Below the pieces are notes generated by a model. It was not told the DNA's origin and did no database searches. It worked only from the letters and a program-made list of their open reading frames with translations. Positions 7,866 through 16,918 of a stretch of 36,723 nt of DNA are shown piece after piece (the first letter of the stretch is position 1; every line of letters starts with the position of its first letter). Origin of the DNA: Candidatus Aminicenantota bacterium (GTDB taxonomy: Bacteria > Acidobacteriota > Aminicenantia > UBA2199); contig JAUWQW010000013.1 of NCBI GenBank assembly GCA_030610885.1, positions 1-36,723 on the forward strand, written 5' to 3'. The position numbers and the translations under genes are program-made.

Positions 7866-9272
7866 ATGGAAAATCCCTGGATTCAATACATAATCATTGT
7901 TGTCTATTTTATTTTTATTGTTACGAAAGGAATTCGTCGCTCAAAAGAAATTAGTGATAGTGATGACTTTTTAGTTGCGGGACGTAATATTGGCTGGTTT
8001 TTTCTGCTTTGTACAATGGGGGCAACAGTCGTAGGTGGCGGCGCTTCAATTGGCGCTATTGGCAGAACTTATGAGTGGGGAATCCTGATGTTAGCGGTTT
8101 CTTCTGGCTGGTACATTCATTTTATATTTTCTGGTTTATTTGTAGCTCCCCGTTTTCGTGAAGCAGAACTTTATACTGTTGCTGGATATTTTGGTTATCG
8201 ATTTGGGGCGAAAAGTCGATTTATTGCTTTTATATTATCGCTTCTTTTTTCCATAGGTATATTAGGCGCGCAAATGGTGGCTTTCGGGAAAATCATCACG
8301 ACAATGATTCCTCAGTTATCTTACTTTTGGGCTGTTATTATTGGCGGTGGCATCGTTATTTTATACAGTACTGCTGGCGGACTGTTAGCTGTTATTCATA
8401 CTGATGTTTATCAATTTATTATATTAATTGTTGGTTTTGCGATTACTTTAATTCTTTGTGTACCTGATTTATTAACGAGCGCTAACCAAATTTCTGTTGT
8501 TGTGCCTACAGAATTTTTTCAATTAGACGGTGGAAAAGGTTGGTTATTTTTAGTGACGACGTTTATTGCCTTTTTATTAGGAGAAACATTTGCACCAAGC
8601 TATGCGACCAGATATTGTGTTGCCAAAAACATTAAAGAAACAAAGCAGGGTATTGTTGGCGCTGGTGTCTTTTTAGCATTAACATTTCCCATAATATTAT
8701 TTTTTATTGCTCTTTATGCCCGATTGCATTTCCCCAATATCGATCCGGAAATGGCGTTGCCAAAAACTATACTAAAGTTGAATAATCCTTATGTAGGTGG
8801 TTTAATTATCGCTGCTTTAATGAGTGCAGTTATGTCATCTGCTGATTCAATACTAAACTCATCTACTGCAATCTTTGTTAAAGATCTATACGAAGAATAT
8901 ATTGCTAAACTAAATACTAATACCCAAAAAGGTCTTTTAATTGCTCGTGTTAGTTCAGTAGTTTTAGGTGGATTAGGAATCCTTTTAGCGCTTATTTTAC
9001 CTAATATAATTGATTTGCTTCTTTTAACTTACAATCTTTGGGCTCCAGGTATTATTTTACCTGTAATTTTTGGTATATTTTCAAAACAAAGGTCAAAATC
9101 TTTAAACAATATTATTTTTATAACAATGCTCATTTCTACTGTTGCAACTATTGGCTATATGAATACGCAATATAAAGAAATAATTCAACCCAGTGTATTT
9201 GGTGTGGTTGTTTCATGTATATCCTTTTTAATATTAAAGATAACATTAATTAAGAAAAAAGGCAGAAAATAA
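7866..9272 (+). CDS. Sodium/solute symporter (SSS) family protein
   Basis: Polytopic. 'DSDDFLVAGRNIGWFFLLCTMGATVVGGGASIGAIGRTYEWG', 'ALMSAVMSSADSILNSSTAIFVKDLY'. Confidence 0.9.
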   Translation: MENPWIQYIIIVVYFIFIVTKGIRRSKEISDSDDFLVAGRNIGWFFLLCTMGATVVGGGASIGAIGRTYEWGILMLAVSSGWYIHFIFSGLFVAPRFREAELYTVAGYFGYRFGAKSRFIAFILSLLFSIGILGAQMVAFGKIITTMIPQLSYFWAVIIGGGIVILYSTAGGLLAVIHTDVYQFIILIVGFAITLILCVPDLLTSANQISVVVPTEFFQLDGGKGWLFLVTTFIAFLLGETFAPSYATRYCVAKNIKETKQGIVGAGVFLALTFPIILFFIALYARLHFPNIDPEMALPKTILKLNNPYVGGLIIAALMSAVMSSADSILNSSTAIFVKDLYEEYIAKLNTNTQKGLLIARVSSVVLGGLGILLALILPNIIDLLLLTYNLWAPGIILPVIFGIFSKQRSKSLNNIIFITMLISTVATIGYMNTQYKEIIQPSVFGVVVSCISFLILKITLIKKKGRK

Positions 9273-9290
9273 ATTCATAAATTATGGGTA

Positions 9291-9320
9291 AAAATAGGGA
9301 CAGAGACCATTTATTTTATA
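9291..9320. mobile_element. Possible second RAYT/REP-type terminal remnant
   Basis: 'aaaatagggacagagaccatttatttta' resembles REP/RAYT-associated motifs. No transposase present. Confidence 0.3.
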
Positions 9321-9425
9321 AAGGTGTTTACTAAGTATTCAGCCAGGACAGTTGATTGACTTAAATAATCTTTAATGTTACTTTAATATGTAATCTATAA
9401 TAACATAAAAAGATATTATATCTTA

Positions 9426-9479
9426 AAAGAAAACATAGGAGATGAATATGAATAAAGAAATTCTTCCTTTGCCTGATAA
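9426..9479 (+). repeat. 54-bp direct repeat, copy 2
   Basis: 2 mismatches to 4769-4822. Spans RBS and start of the methyltransferase gene. Confidence 0.95.
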
Positions 9480-10149
9480 AAACGGCATTATAAAAGCACT
9501 TCCCATAGATATATCCAGAGAAAACATGCAGAGGATTAAGAAATTCGGGGCTTTTATGTTTTTATATGACTTTGCCCAGGATCGTTTTGTAAGGCCATGT
9601 ATTCATAAGGCTGACCCAAAAAAACATCGTGAAATACTGAAAAATCTAATTTCATCAGTAAAAAACTCCCGTGTTTTTGATATTGCCTGTGGAACTGGAG
9701 GTGCGATCACCTACTTTGATAGAAGCAATGAATATACAGGTCTTGATCTGTCATATTCTATGCTAAAGCAGGCTGTGAAAAAGGCTAAAAAGAAATCATT
9801 TCAAAAATCCAGATTTATTCAGGGAAATGCGGAAAAACTTCTTTTCGATGATGAATCTTTTGACTTTGTTTTAATGGACACAGCCTTGCATATGATACCT
9901 GAATACCATATGGCTATTGCAGAAATATCAAGGGTACTAAAAAAGGGTGGGGTATTTGTATGCAGTACTCCTGTTGTTGGAATCAGCAAAAAATTCGATT
10001 TTACGTGGAAGAAAATTTCAGACAAGCGAGACCTTCATTCTTTTTATGAAGCGGACATCCAGGATGCCTGCTCTCGTAATGGCTTAATATATATTCGTTT
10101 TAACACAAATGGTGGTGTACTCTATTTCCACGCACAGAAAAGAAAATGA
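9442..10149 (+). CDS. Class I SAM-dependent methyltransferase (UbiE/Methyltransf_11-like)
   Basis: 'VFDIACGTGGAITYFDRSNEYTGLDLSYSMLKQA', 'DFVLMDTALHMIPEYHMAIAEISRVLKKGGVFV'. Confidence 0.9.
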   Translation: MNMNKEILPLPDKNGIIKALPIDISRENMQRIKKFGAFMFLYDFAQDRFVRPCIHKADPKKHREILKNLISSVKNSRVFDIACGTGGAITYFDRSNEYTGLDLSYSMLKQAVKKAKKKSFQKSRFIQGNAEKLLFDDESFDFVLMDTALHMIPEYHMAIAEISRVLKKGGVFVCSTPVVGISKKFDFTWKKISDKRDLHSFYEADIQDACSRNGLIYIRFNTNGGVLYFHAQKRK

Positions 10150-10178
10150 TATAACCTGTTTATTAAAAAAGAGAACTC

Positions 10179-12482
10179 TCACTCCTCCAAAATCTCCCTT
10201 ATTTTTTCAGACAGACATTCCATATTAAATGGTTTCTGAATAAAGCCATTGCACCCACATTCCAGTATTTTGGTTGCCTGACCGTTCATGCTATATCCAG
10301 TAGAAAGCAGGACCTTGATATCTGTGTTTATCTCTTTTAAGGCATCATAGGTCTCTCCTCCACTCATTTCAGGCATGATCATATCAAGGATGACTAAATC
10401 AATAATATCTTTGTGTTTTTTAAAGACATCTATTGCCTCCTTACCACTTTTTGCAGAAAGCACCTTATACCCTAATTGCTCTAAAATGTCTTTGCTTACC
10501 TCAAGAACCATTTCCTCATCATCTATTAGAAGGATTATCTCGTGTCCTTTTACAATTTTTTTTCCTCTGGTTTCTGTTACATGATCCTTTATAGCTGTTT
10601 TTGATATAGGCAGGTATATGTTAATAGTCGTACCTGAGCCTTTCTCACTGTATACATTGACAATCCCTTTATGATTCTTTATGATACCATATACAGACGC
10701 CAGGCCCAGTCCAGCACCCTTACTTATATCCTTGGTGGTGAAGAATGGATCAAATATCTTTTGCCTTGTGGCTTGATCCATGCCTGCACCTGTGTCTGTC
10801 ACAGATACCTTCACATATTTACCGGGAGCCACATCATATGGCTTAATATAATTTTCGTTAAGATTAACATTAGCTGTCTCTAGATAGATCTCTCCTCCTC
10901 CCGGCATGGCTTGCCATGCATTAACGTAAATATTAAGAAGTACCTGCTCAATCTGTCCTCTATCAACATACACAGGCCAGATGTTATCCTGATATTTCTT
11001 ATGAATCTTTATCTCTTTTTTTGTGCGGCCAAACATATCAGAGGTGCTGGTAATAAGTACATTGATATCTGTGGATTTGATTTCATATTTCCCGCCCCTG
11101 GCAAAACCAAGGAGTTGTTTTGTTAGTTCTGACCCGCTTTGAATACATTGTTCGATATTTTTCAACCTGTTGTAATGAGGGTGTGTGGATTCGATACCTG
11201 TATACATTACGGATATATTCCCCTGAATAGCCATAAGCAAATTATTGAAGTCATGGGCAATTCCACCTGCTAGAGTGCCAATGGCTTCCATTTTCTGGGC
11301 ATGCTGAAACTGGTATTCAAGATTCTTTTTTTCAGTAAGGTCTAAAATAGATGCCACAGACCTATTTGTTCCCGGGATCATTGCAATAGAAATGAAGGCG
11401 TCTTTAACATTACCCATTCTGTCAATAAACTTGAACTCATAGTTTTTTGGGGCAGATTCTGGATCAAGCCTTCTTAATCTATTATAATTCTCCATTTTTT
11501 TTAGATCTTCTTTTGCTACAAATTCTGTCCACTTAAAATTACCTTGTATTTCGTCCTTAGAATATCCGGATAGCTTCTCAAACTCTGTGTTTACAAGCAC
11601 TATTGTTATATCTTCTTCAAAGATTCCCATTGCAGTAGCAGCAGTTTCAAATAGGACCTGATATCTTACCTCGCTTAGTTTAAGAGCCTTTTCTGCTTGC
11701 ACTCTTTCAGTGATATCCCGCACAATAGCCTGGATAAATAACTCGCCAGAGAGTGATATTCTGTTTAGAGAGACCTCAGCCTCAAATGGCGTGTTATCAT
11801 AACGGATATGACGCCACTGAAAGAATTGTGGCTGCCCTTTTAAAGCCGATTGTATCTTCTCCTGAGCCTTTTCTTTTGAATTTCGTCCATCGGGCTGTAG
11901 TTCTGGAGAGAAGCGGTATGGGGACTGGTCTAGAATCTGATTATAGCTGCATCTGAACATCTTCAGTGTTTTTAGGTTACACTCTATGAAACAATCTCCC
12001 TTCATCAGGAATATAGCGTCGCTTGCGTTTTCAAATATAGTGCGATAAAGCAGTTCACTCCTGTGTAGTTTTTCAATGGCTTGTTTGTACTCGTTTATAT
12101 CACGCACAACTACTATTAATCGTTCCTTTTCCCCAACAACACCTTTTTTGAGGTTACCCTCAACCCAGAACAATCGGCCAGACTTATCTTTAGCCTGCCA
12201 TTCAAAGAGTTGGGGCTTACCTTCAATCCCCTTCTTAATTTTATCTAAAACATCTGCTTTTGTGTATGGTGGAACACCTGCACTCAAGTTCTCTACATTC
12301 AAGTGTATGATCTCTTCTTTGGGGTATCCGTACATTTCACACGCCTTCCTGTTGACATCTAAAATATCGCCATTCTCTATATCATGGATAAATATGGCAT
12401 CATTAATCATATTAAATATTTCTTGATAATTATCCCTTTTAAACATATTAGTTATATTAAAAGAAATAATTAATAAAATCAA
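10179..12482 (-). CDS. PAS-domain hybrid sensor histidine kinase with C-terminal receiver domain
   Basis: Three PAS repeats, '[14 protein letters not shown]' H-box, '[37 protein letters not shown]', REC '[13 protein letters not shown]...[13 protein letters not shown]'. Confidence 0.95.
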   Translation of the reverse strand: MILLIISFNITNMFKRDNYQEIFNMINDAIFIHDIENGDILDVNRKACEMYGYPKEEIIHLNVENLSAGVPPYTKADVLDKIKKGIEGKPQLFEWQAKDKSGRLFWVEGNLKKGVVGEKERLIVVVRDINEYKQAIEKLHRSELLYRTIFENASDAIFLMKGDCFIECNLKTLKMFRCSYNQILDQSPYRFSPELQPDGRNSKEKAQEKIQSALKGQPQFFQWRHIRYDNTPFEAEVSLNRISLSGELFIQAIVRDITERVQAEKALKLSEVRYQVLFETAATAMGIFEEDITIVLVNTEFEKLSGYSKDEIQGNFKWTEFVAKEDLKKMENYNRLRRLDPESAPKNYEFKFIDRMGNVKDAFISIAMIPGTNRSVASILDLTEKKNLEYQFQHAQKMEAIGTLAGGIAHDFNNLLMAIQGNISVMYTGIESTHPHYNRLKNIEQCIQSGSELTKQLLGFARGGKYEIKSTDINVLITSTSDMFGRTKKEIKIHKKYQDNIWPVYVDRGQIEQVLLNIYVNAWQAMPGGGEIYLETANVNLNENYIKPYDVAPGKYVKVSVTDTGAGMDQATRQKIFDPFFTTKDISKGAGLGLASVYGIIKNHKGIVNVYSEKGSGTTINIYLPISKTAIKDHVTETRGKKIVKGHEIILLIDDEEMVLEVSKDILEQLGYKVLSAKSGKEAIDVFKKHKDIIDLVILDMIMPEMSGGETYDALKEINTDIKVLLSTGYSMNGQATKILECGCNGFIQKPFNMECLSEKIREILEE

Positions 12483-12557
12483 TGCATTTTAATTAGAATT
12501 ATCTTGTTTTTTATTTAATTACTTGAATAAGTGATTGTTTAACATTAGAATCTAAGT

Positions 12558-13460
12558 ATGAAAAAGTATCTTGAAAAAAGAATAAAAAACATCAAAAAAA
12601 TAAAAAAAATAAGAAGCGAAGCATCAAATAGAAGCTTTTTCAGAATTTATAAGGATAATTATACCCTAGTTGCAATGGTATATCCTGAAGAGAATAGAGA
12701 TGAAATATCAAAGGTGGTTAAGTTCAGATCAATTTATGATGATAATAAAATCAATGTTCCTTTAATTTTAGATGTTATTGATAATAGAATTATAATTCAG
12801 GAGGATCTTGGATGTTTATCATTACAGAGGCTATTTTTGAAATCAAATATAAACAAAAAAAAAGGGATATTAAATCAAATATGTGAAATATTATTAAAGT
12901 TAAAACAAATATCAACAGATAACACAAAATCAATTCTTGATACAAAAAGAATGCTATGGGAAATGGATTTCTTTATCAAATATTTTGCATTAAATTTTTG
13001 CTCTACCTCAAAAGACATTGAGCAAATAAGAAATAATCTGTGCTCGATTGTTGATAAAATTACCAATATAGATACATTTGCTCATAGAGATTTTCATTCA
13101 AGAAATATGTTTTATTACAAAGACAAACTCTTTTTAGTTGATTTTCAGGATTCTCTAATAGGTCCGGAGTACTATGATCTTGTTTCTTTTGCGTTTGATT
13201 CTTACCTTGATTTAAAATCTATACGAAAATATCTTTTTGACATTTTATTAAAAAATAAATTTGAGATTAACTTCGAGAAATTATATTTAACAGCTATTCA
13301 GAGAAACATAAAAGCTCTTGGAACATTTGGATATCAGATAAAAATCAAAAACAATTTACTTTTTAAAAAATATGTAAATAGAACAATAAATTATGTTATT
13401 AATAATAAATTGTTTCCTGAATTCTCATATTTGTCATTATTCAAAAAAAATAAATTTTGA
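12558..13460 (+). CDS. APH/choline-kinase-family phosphotransferase (possibly sugar-1-kinase AmgK-like)
   Basis: 'FAHRDFHSRNMFYYKDKLFLVDFQDSLIGPEYYDLVSF'. Confidence 0.8.
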   Translation: MKKYLEKRIKNIKKIKKIRSEASNRSFFRIYKDNYTLVAMVYPEENRDEISKVVKFRSIYDDNKINVPLILDVIDNRIIIQEDLGCLSLQRLFLKSNINKKKGILNQICEILLKLKQISTDNTKSILDTKRMLWEMDFFIKYFALNFCSTSKDIEQIRNNLCSIVDKITNIDTFAHRDFHSRNMFYYKDKLFLVDFQDSLIGPEYYDLVSFAFDSYLDLKSIRKYLFDILLKNKFEINFEKLYLTAIQRNIKALGTFGYQIKIKNNLLFKKYVNRTINYVINNKLFPEFSYLSLFKKNKF

Positions 13461-13461
13461 G

Positions 13462-13489
13462 TTGAAAATTTAAAAAATTATATTATATA
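13462..13489 (+). promoter_or_regulatory. Putative promoter for the GC-rich RNA island
   Basis: TTGAAA (13462-13467), 16-bp spacer, TATATA (13484-13489), about 8 nt before GAGGCGG. Confidence 0.5.
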
Positions 13490-13497
13490 TTTATATT

Positions 13498-13612
13498 GAG
13501 GCGGTGACTACGTACCCAAATACCGGAAACGAGGTTGAGAGCCCGGAGCGTGGGTTGCAGTTAACACTGATTCCTCCTTTGTGAGAACGCTTACCTCCTT
13601 GTAGCCCGCCTC
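13498..13612 (+). ncRNA. Structured non-coding RNA candidate (6S-like or novel; strand inferred)
   Basis: GC-rich island in AT-rich intergenic DNA. Terminal helix GAGGCGG/CCGCCTC and continuing CTAC/GTAG, inner helix ACCCA/TGGGT, hairpin GTT-aa-CAC...GTG-ag-AAC, upstream promoter. Confidence 0.65.
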
Positions 13613-13691
13613 ATTGTTTAAAATTTTCCTTTTGAAATAATAAATATGTTATTTTCGACTGAGAGAGTGTATACTTAAATCTAAATAATAT

Positions 13692-14825
13692 ATGAAAAAG
13701 ATCAAGGTTGTTCACATAATTACGAAGCTTGAGCTTGGAGGAGCACAGATAAATACAATTTATACGTATAAAAATCTCAATCCAGAAGAATTTGATGCAT
13801 ATCTTGTTTGTGGCCATGGAGGACTCCTGACTAATAAAATAGAAAAGAGGGACAGATTTATAATTATTGAAAATTTACAAAGAGAGATAAACCCTGTTAA
13901 AGATTTAAAAACTTTTTTCCAGGTATTTAAAGTTTTGAAAAAAATAAACCCTGATATTGTTCATACACACTCTTCAAAAGCTGGGATTATAGGAAGGATG
14001 ATCGCATTTATCCTAAAAGTACCGGTTATTATTCATTCTGTTCATGGTTTTTCATTTTCTCCATTTCAATCTTTTTTAAAGAGGAATTTTTTTATGGTTT
14101 CAGAAAAGATTGTCTCCAAATTAACGACTCATTTTATTTTTGTATCAAATGATGATATTAAACTTGCCAAGCAAAAAAAATTGGTAAAAGATAATTACAC
14201 ACTTATAAGAAGTGGGTTTCAAATAGGGAGATTTTCAAAAAAGAGCTCTGGTTTAACTTATATAAGAAAAAAATATAATATAAAAGACAAAGATTTTGTG
14301 TGTGGAGTTATTGCTCCGTTTAAACCTCAAAAAGGGCTTTTTCATTTGATTGAAATCGCATCAATGATTTTAAAAAAGAGAAAGGATATTATTTTCTTTA
14401 TTGCAGGTGATGGTAAATTGAGAGAAGAAATTGAACATAGGTTGAAAAAAAAGGGAATATTAGAAAATTTTAGACTTCCTGGCTTTATGTTTGATATTGA
14501 AAATGCTATTGACATCTTTGATATAGGGATATCAACTGCTTTATGGGAAGGCTTACCTCAAAGTTTGATTCAAATGAGATTAAAGAAAAAACCAATTGTT
14601 GCAAGTAATATATCAGGGAATATAGAAGTTATAAAACATAATAAAAATGGATATCTTATTGATGTTTTTGATTATAGAAAGTTTTCTGAGAAAATCTTGT
14701 TTTTAGTAAACAATAAAAAAGAGAGAGAAAGACTTTCAAATTTTAAAGAGGATTTTTCAGAATGGGATGCAGATTTTATGGTAAAAGCTCAGGAGAGGTT
14801 ATATTTATTGTTAGGTAAAAACTGA
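13692..14825 (+). CDS. Glycosyltransferase family 4
   Basis: 'VVHIITKLELGGAQINT', 'IIHSVHGFSF', 'FFIAGDGKLREEIEHR', 'ALWEGLPQSLIQMRLKKKPIVAS'. Confidence 0.93.
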   Translation: MKKIKVVHIITKLELGGAQINTIYTYKNLNPEEFDAYLVCGHGGLLTNKIEKRDRFIIIENLQREINPVKDLKTFFQVFKVLKKINPDIVHTHSSKAGIIGRMIAFILKVPVIIHSVHGFSFSPFQSFLKRNFFMVSEKIVSKLTTHFIFVSNDDIKLAKQKKLVKDNYTLIRSGFQIGRFSKKSSGLTYIRKKYNIKDKDFVCGVIAPFKPQKGLFHLIEIASMILKKRKDIIFFIAGDGKLREEIEHRLKKKGILENFRLPGFMFDIENAIDIFDIGISTALWEGLPQSLIQMRLKKKPIVASNISGNIEVIKHNKNGYLIDVFDYRKFSEKILFLVNNKKERERLSNFKEDFSEWDADFMVKAQERLYLLLGKN

Positions 14826-14877
14826 TAAAATTTACAATTTGTGCAAGAACTATGGTTTTATCTTGTTATAATATTAA

Positions 14878-15483
14878 GTGAAAGCAAATAATTTAATGTT
14901 CTCTGATGATGAAATTATAAAATCAGTTAAAAGTGGTAAAACTCAAAATTTTGAGATTATTATCAATAAATATAATAAAAAGGTATTGAATTTCATTAAT
15001 AGAATGATATTTGATCATGATGAATCTCAGAATATAAGTCAGGATGTTTTTTTTAAAGTATATGAAAATTTAAATAGATATAAAATGGAAGGAAATTTTC
15101 AGGCTTTTATATTTAAAATTGCAAAAAATTTAACTTTAAATTATATAAAAAAGAAAAAGCGTGTGCTTTTTTTTTCAGAACATTTTTATAATGGTATAGA
15201 GGGAAAATATTTTCAATATGAGGCAACACAATATAAAAATATTGAGGATAAAGTAAAAGAAGAATTGCTTATTTCATCTATAATGGAATTGAAAGAAAAT
15301 CAGAAAATTGCATTAATCTTAAAAGTTTATCTTGATTTTTCTTATAAAAATATTTCAAAAATAACAGGTTGGTCTATACCAAAAATCGAAACATTAATTT
15401 CAAGGGCAAAGAATACTTTAAAAAGAAAAATATTTCTGCAAGAAAATAAAGATAAGAATGTTTACAAAGTGAGGGAAAAATGA
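14878..15483 (+). CDS. ECF-type sigma-70 family RNA polymerase sigma factor
   Basis: GTG start. Region 2 'FEIIINKYNKKVLNFINRMIFDHDESQNISQDVFFKVYENLNRYK', region 4 HTH 'LDFSYKNISKITGWSIPKIETLISRAKNTLKRKI'. Confidence 0.9.
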   Translation: MKANNLMFSDDEIIKSVKSGKTQNFEIIINKYNKKVLNFINRMIFDHDESQNISQDVFFKVYENLNRYKMEGNFQAFIFKIAKNLTLNYIKKKKRVLFFSEHFYNGIEGKYFQYEATQYKNIEDKVKEELLISSIMELKENQKIALILKVYLDFSYKNISKITGWSIPKIETLISRAKNTLKRKIFLQENKDKNVYKVREK

Positions 15484-15926
15484 AATGTAATAGAGTTAAA
15501 CTCTTGTTAAGTTCTTTTCAAGATAATGAACTTACAGAGAAGGAAAGAGCTGAAATCTTTTTACATTTAAAGAAGTGTGAAAAGTGTAAGTATGAATTAG
15601 AACAATTGGAGAACCTGAAAAAAGAAATAAAAAACTTAAATGAATTTGAACCAATACAAAATTTTACTTCTTTAGTTATGGATAAGATCAATAGAAAAAA
15701 GAGATTCAATATGTTTTCTATTCCCTCCCTGGTCTACTCATTTACTTTTATTCTCTTTTTTATTTTAGGATTCCTCATAAATGGCCCTTTAAAAAATAAT
15801 GTTGAAAACAAACAAAAAGAGATTTATATTTCTAATTTGCTCATGCAGGGCCAAGAATTGAGTTTGATTAATGTTCAAGATAAAACATTTAATATGTTGT
15901 ATAATGGTGATATAAATGAAAAATAA
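15480..15926 (+). CDS. zf-HC2-type anti-sigma factor, single TM
   Basis: 'LSSFQDNELTEKERAEIFLHLKKCEKCKYELEQL' plus TM segment. 4-bp overlap with sigma factor. Confidence 0.88.
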   Translation: MKCNRVKLLLSSFQDNELTEKERAEIFLHLKKCEKCKYELEQLENLKKEIKNLNEFEPIQNFTSLVMDKINRKKRFNMFSIPSLVYSFTFILFFILGFLINGPLKNNVENKQKEIYISNLLMQGQELSLINVQDKTFNMLYNGDINEK

Positions 15927-16380
15927 ATGGATTAAAATAATTTTAGTTGCTTCTCTTACATTTAATATTGCTTTTATTTCAAAGGCAATTTACAATAGAG
16001 CTTTTTCAAAGGGCAAAACAAGTGCGGAGGATTTAACATTAAAAACCAGAATAGCACTTAATAATGACCAGAAAGAGAAATTAAGCTTAATTATGAAAAG
16101 ATTTAGAATTAATTTAGTCAAGTCTAAGAAGGATGTGCTTGAGAAAAGGATTGATATAATAGAGCAATTGAGTGACCCTGAATATGATCTGGATATTTTA
16201 AGAAGTAAAACAAATGAGCTTAGCGAAATTGAAAATCAGCTAAATCTAACTTTTGTTGAAACTTTGGTTGAAATAAGTGATGTTTTGAATTCTAAACAGA
16301 GACTCAATTTTTTGTTGAACTTGAGTGAAAATTGGTTTTTTATAAAACAAAAAGAGAACAATATAAAAAAGCTTAGGTAG
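15916..16380 (+). CDS. Membrane-anchored periplasmic Spy/CnrX-like helical protein
   Basis: N-terminal TM, helical 'LNNDQKEKLSLIMKRFR..' and 'VLNSKQRLNFLL' repeat. Overlaps anti-sigma gene. Confidence 0.6.
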   Translation: MKNKWIKIILVASLTFNIAFISKAIYNRAFSKGKTSAEDLTLKTRIALNNDQKEKLSLIMKRFRINLVKSKKDVLEKRIDIIEQLSDPEYDLDILRSKTNELSEIENQLNLTFVETLVEISDVLNSKQRLNFLLNLSENWFFIKQKENNIKKLR

Positions 16381-16411
16381 ACATATATGTCTGCTAATAA
16401 AGGAGCAAAGC

Positions 16412-16912
16412 ATGAAGAAAAAATTAATGATTGTTATTATATGCTTGGTTGCATTTCTATTTAACTTGAATTTAAAAGCAAATATAGAAGGTCGAGATAT
16501 AATAAAAAAAAAACAAGCGGGTATTTTTTTAGCAGGAAAAAATCTTTTTGATGCCAGATTTATAATGAGATTTAAAGAAGATATTAATTTGAGCAAAGAG
16601 CAAGAAAAAAAAGTTGAGAATTTATTATTAGCATTTGAAGAAAACTCAATTAAGAAGAGTGCTGAGATAAAAATTAGAGAATTAAGATTTGCTTCATATT
16701 TAAATTCAGAAAAAATTAACAGGGGAAAAATAGAGAGACAATTAAAAACTATCAGTAAGATGAAGACAGATTTTCTTATTGATTATATTAATTATCTTTT
16801 AGATTTAAAGCAAATAATGACACCTGTACAAATTGAAAAATTAAAGGAAATTAAAAAGGGAATTATTATGAAATTTATAAAATTAAAAAAGAAAAATAAA
16901 GTAATACATTAA
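16412..16912 (+). CDS. Exported Spy/CpxP (LTXXQ)-like protein
   Basis: Signal peptide, 'INLSKEQEKKVENLLLAFEE', 'IMTPVQIEKLKEIKKG'. Confidence 0.6.
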   Translation: MKKKLMIVIICLVAFLFNLNLKANIEGRDIIKKKQAGIFLAGKNLFDARFIMRFKEDINLSKEQEKKVENLLLAFEENSIKKSAEIKIRELRFASYLNSEKINRGKIERQLKTISKMKTDFLIDYINYLLDLKQIMTPVQIEKLKEIKKGIIMKFIKLKKKNKVIH

Positions 16913-16918
16913 AAAGTA

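Noticed and set aside
13498-13612. SRP 4.5S RNA
   Set aside because: It contains CCGGAAAC but lacks the conserved GGUCAGGnCCGGAAGGAAGCAGCC helix-8 context.
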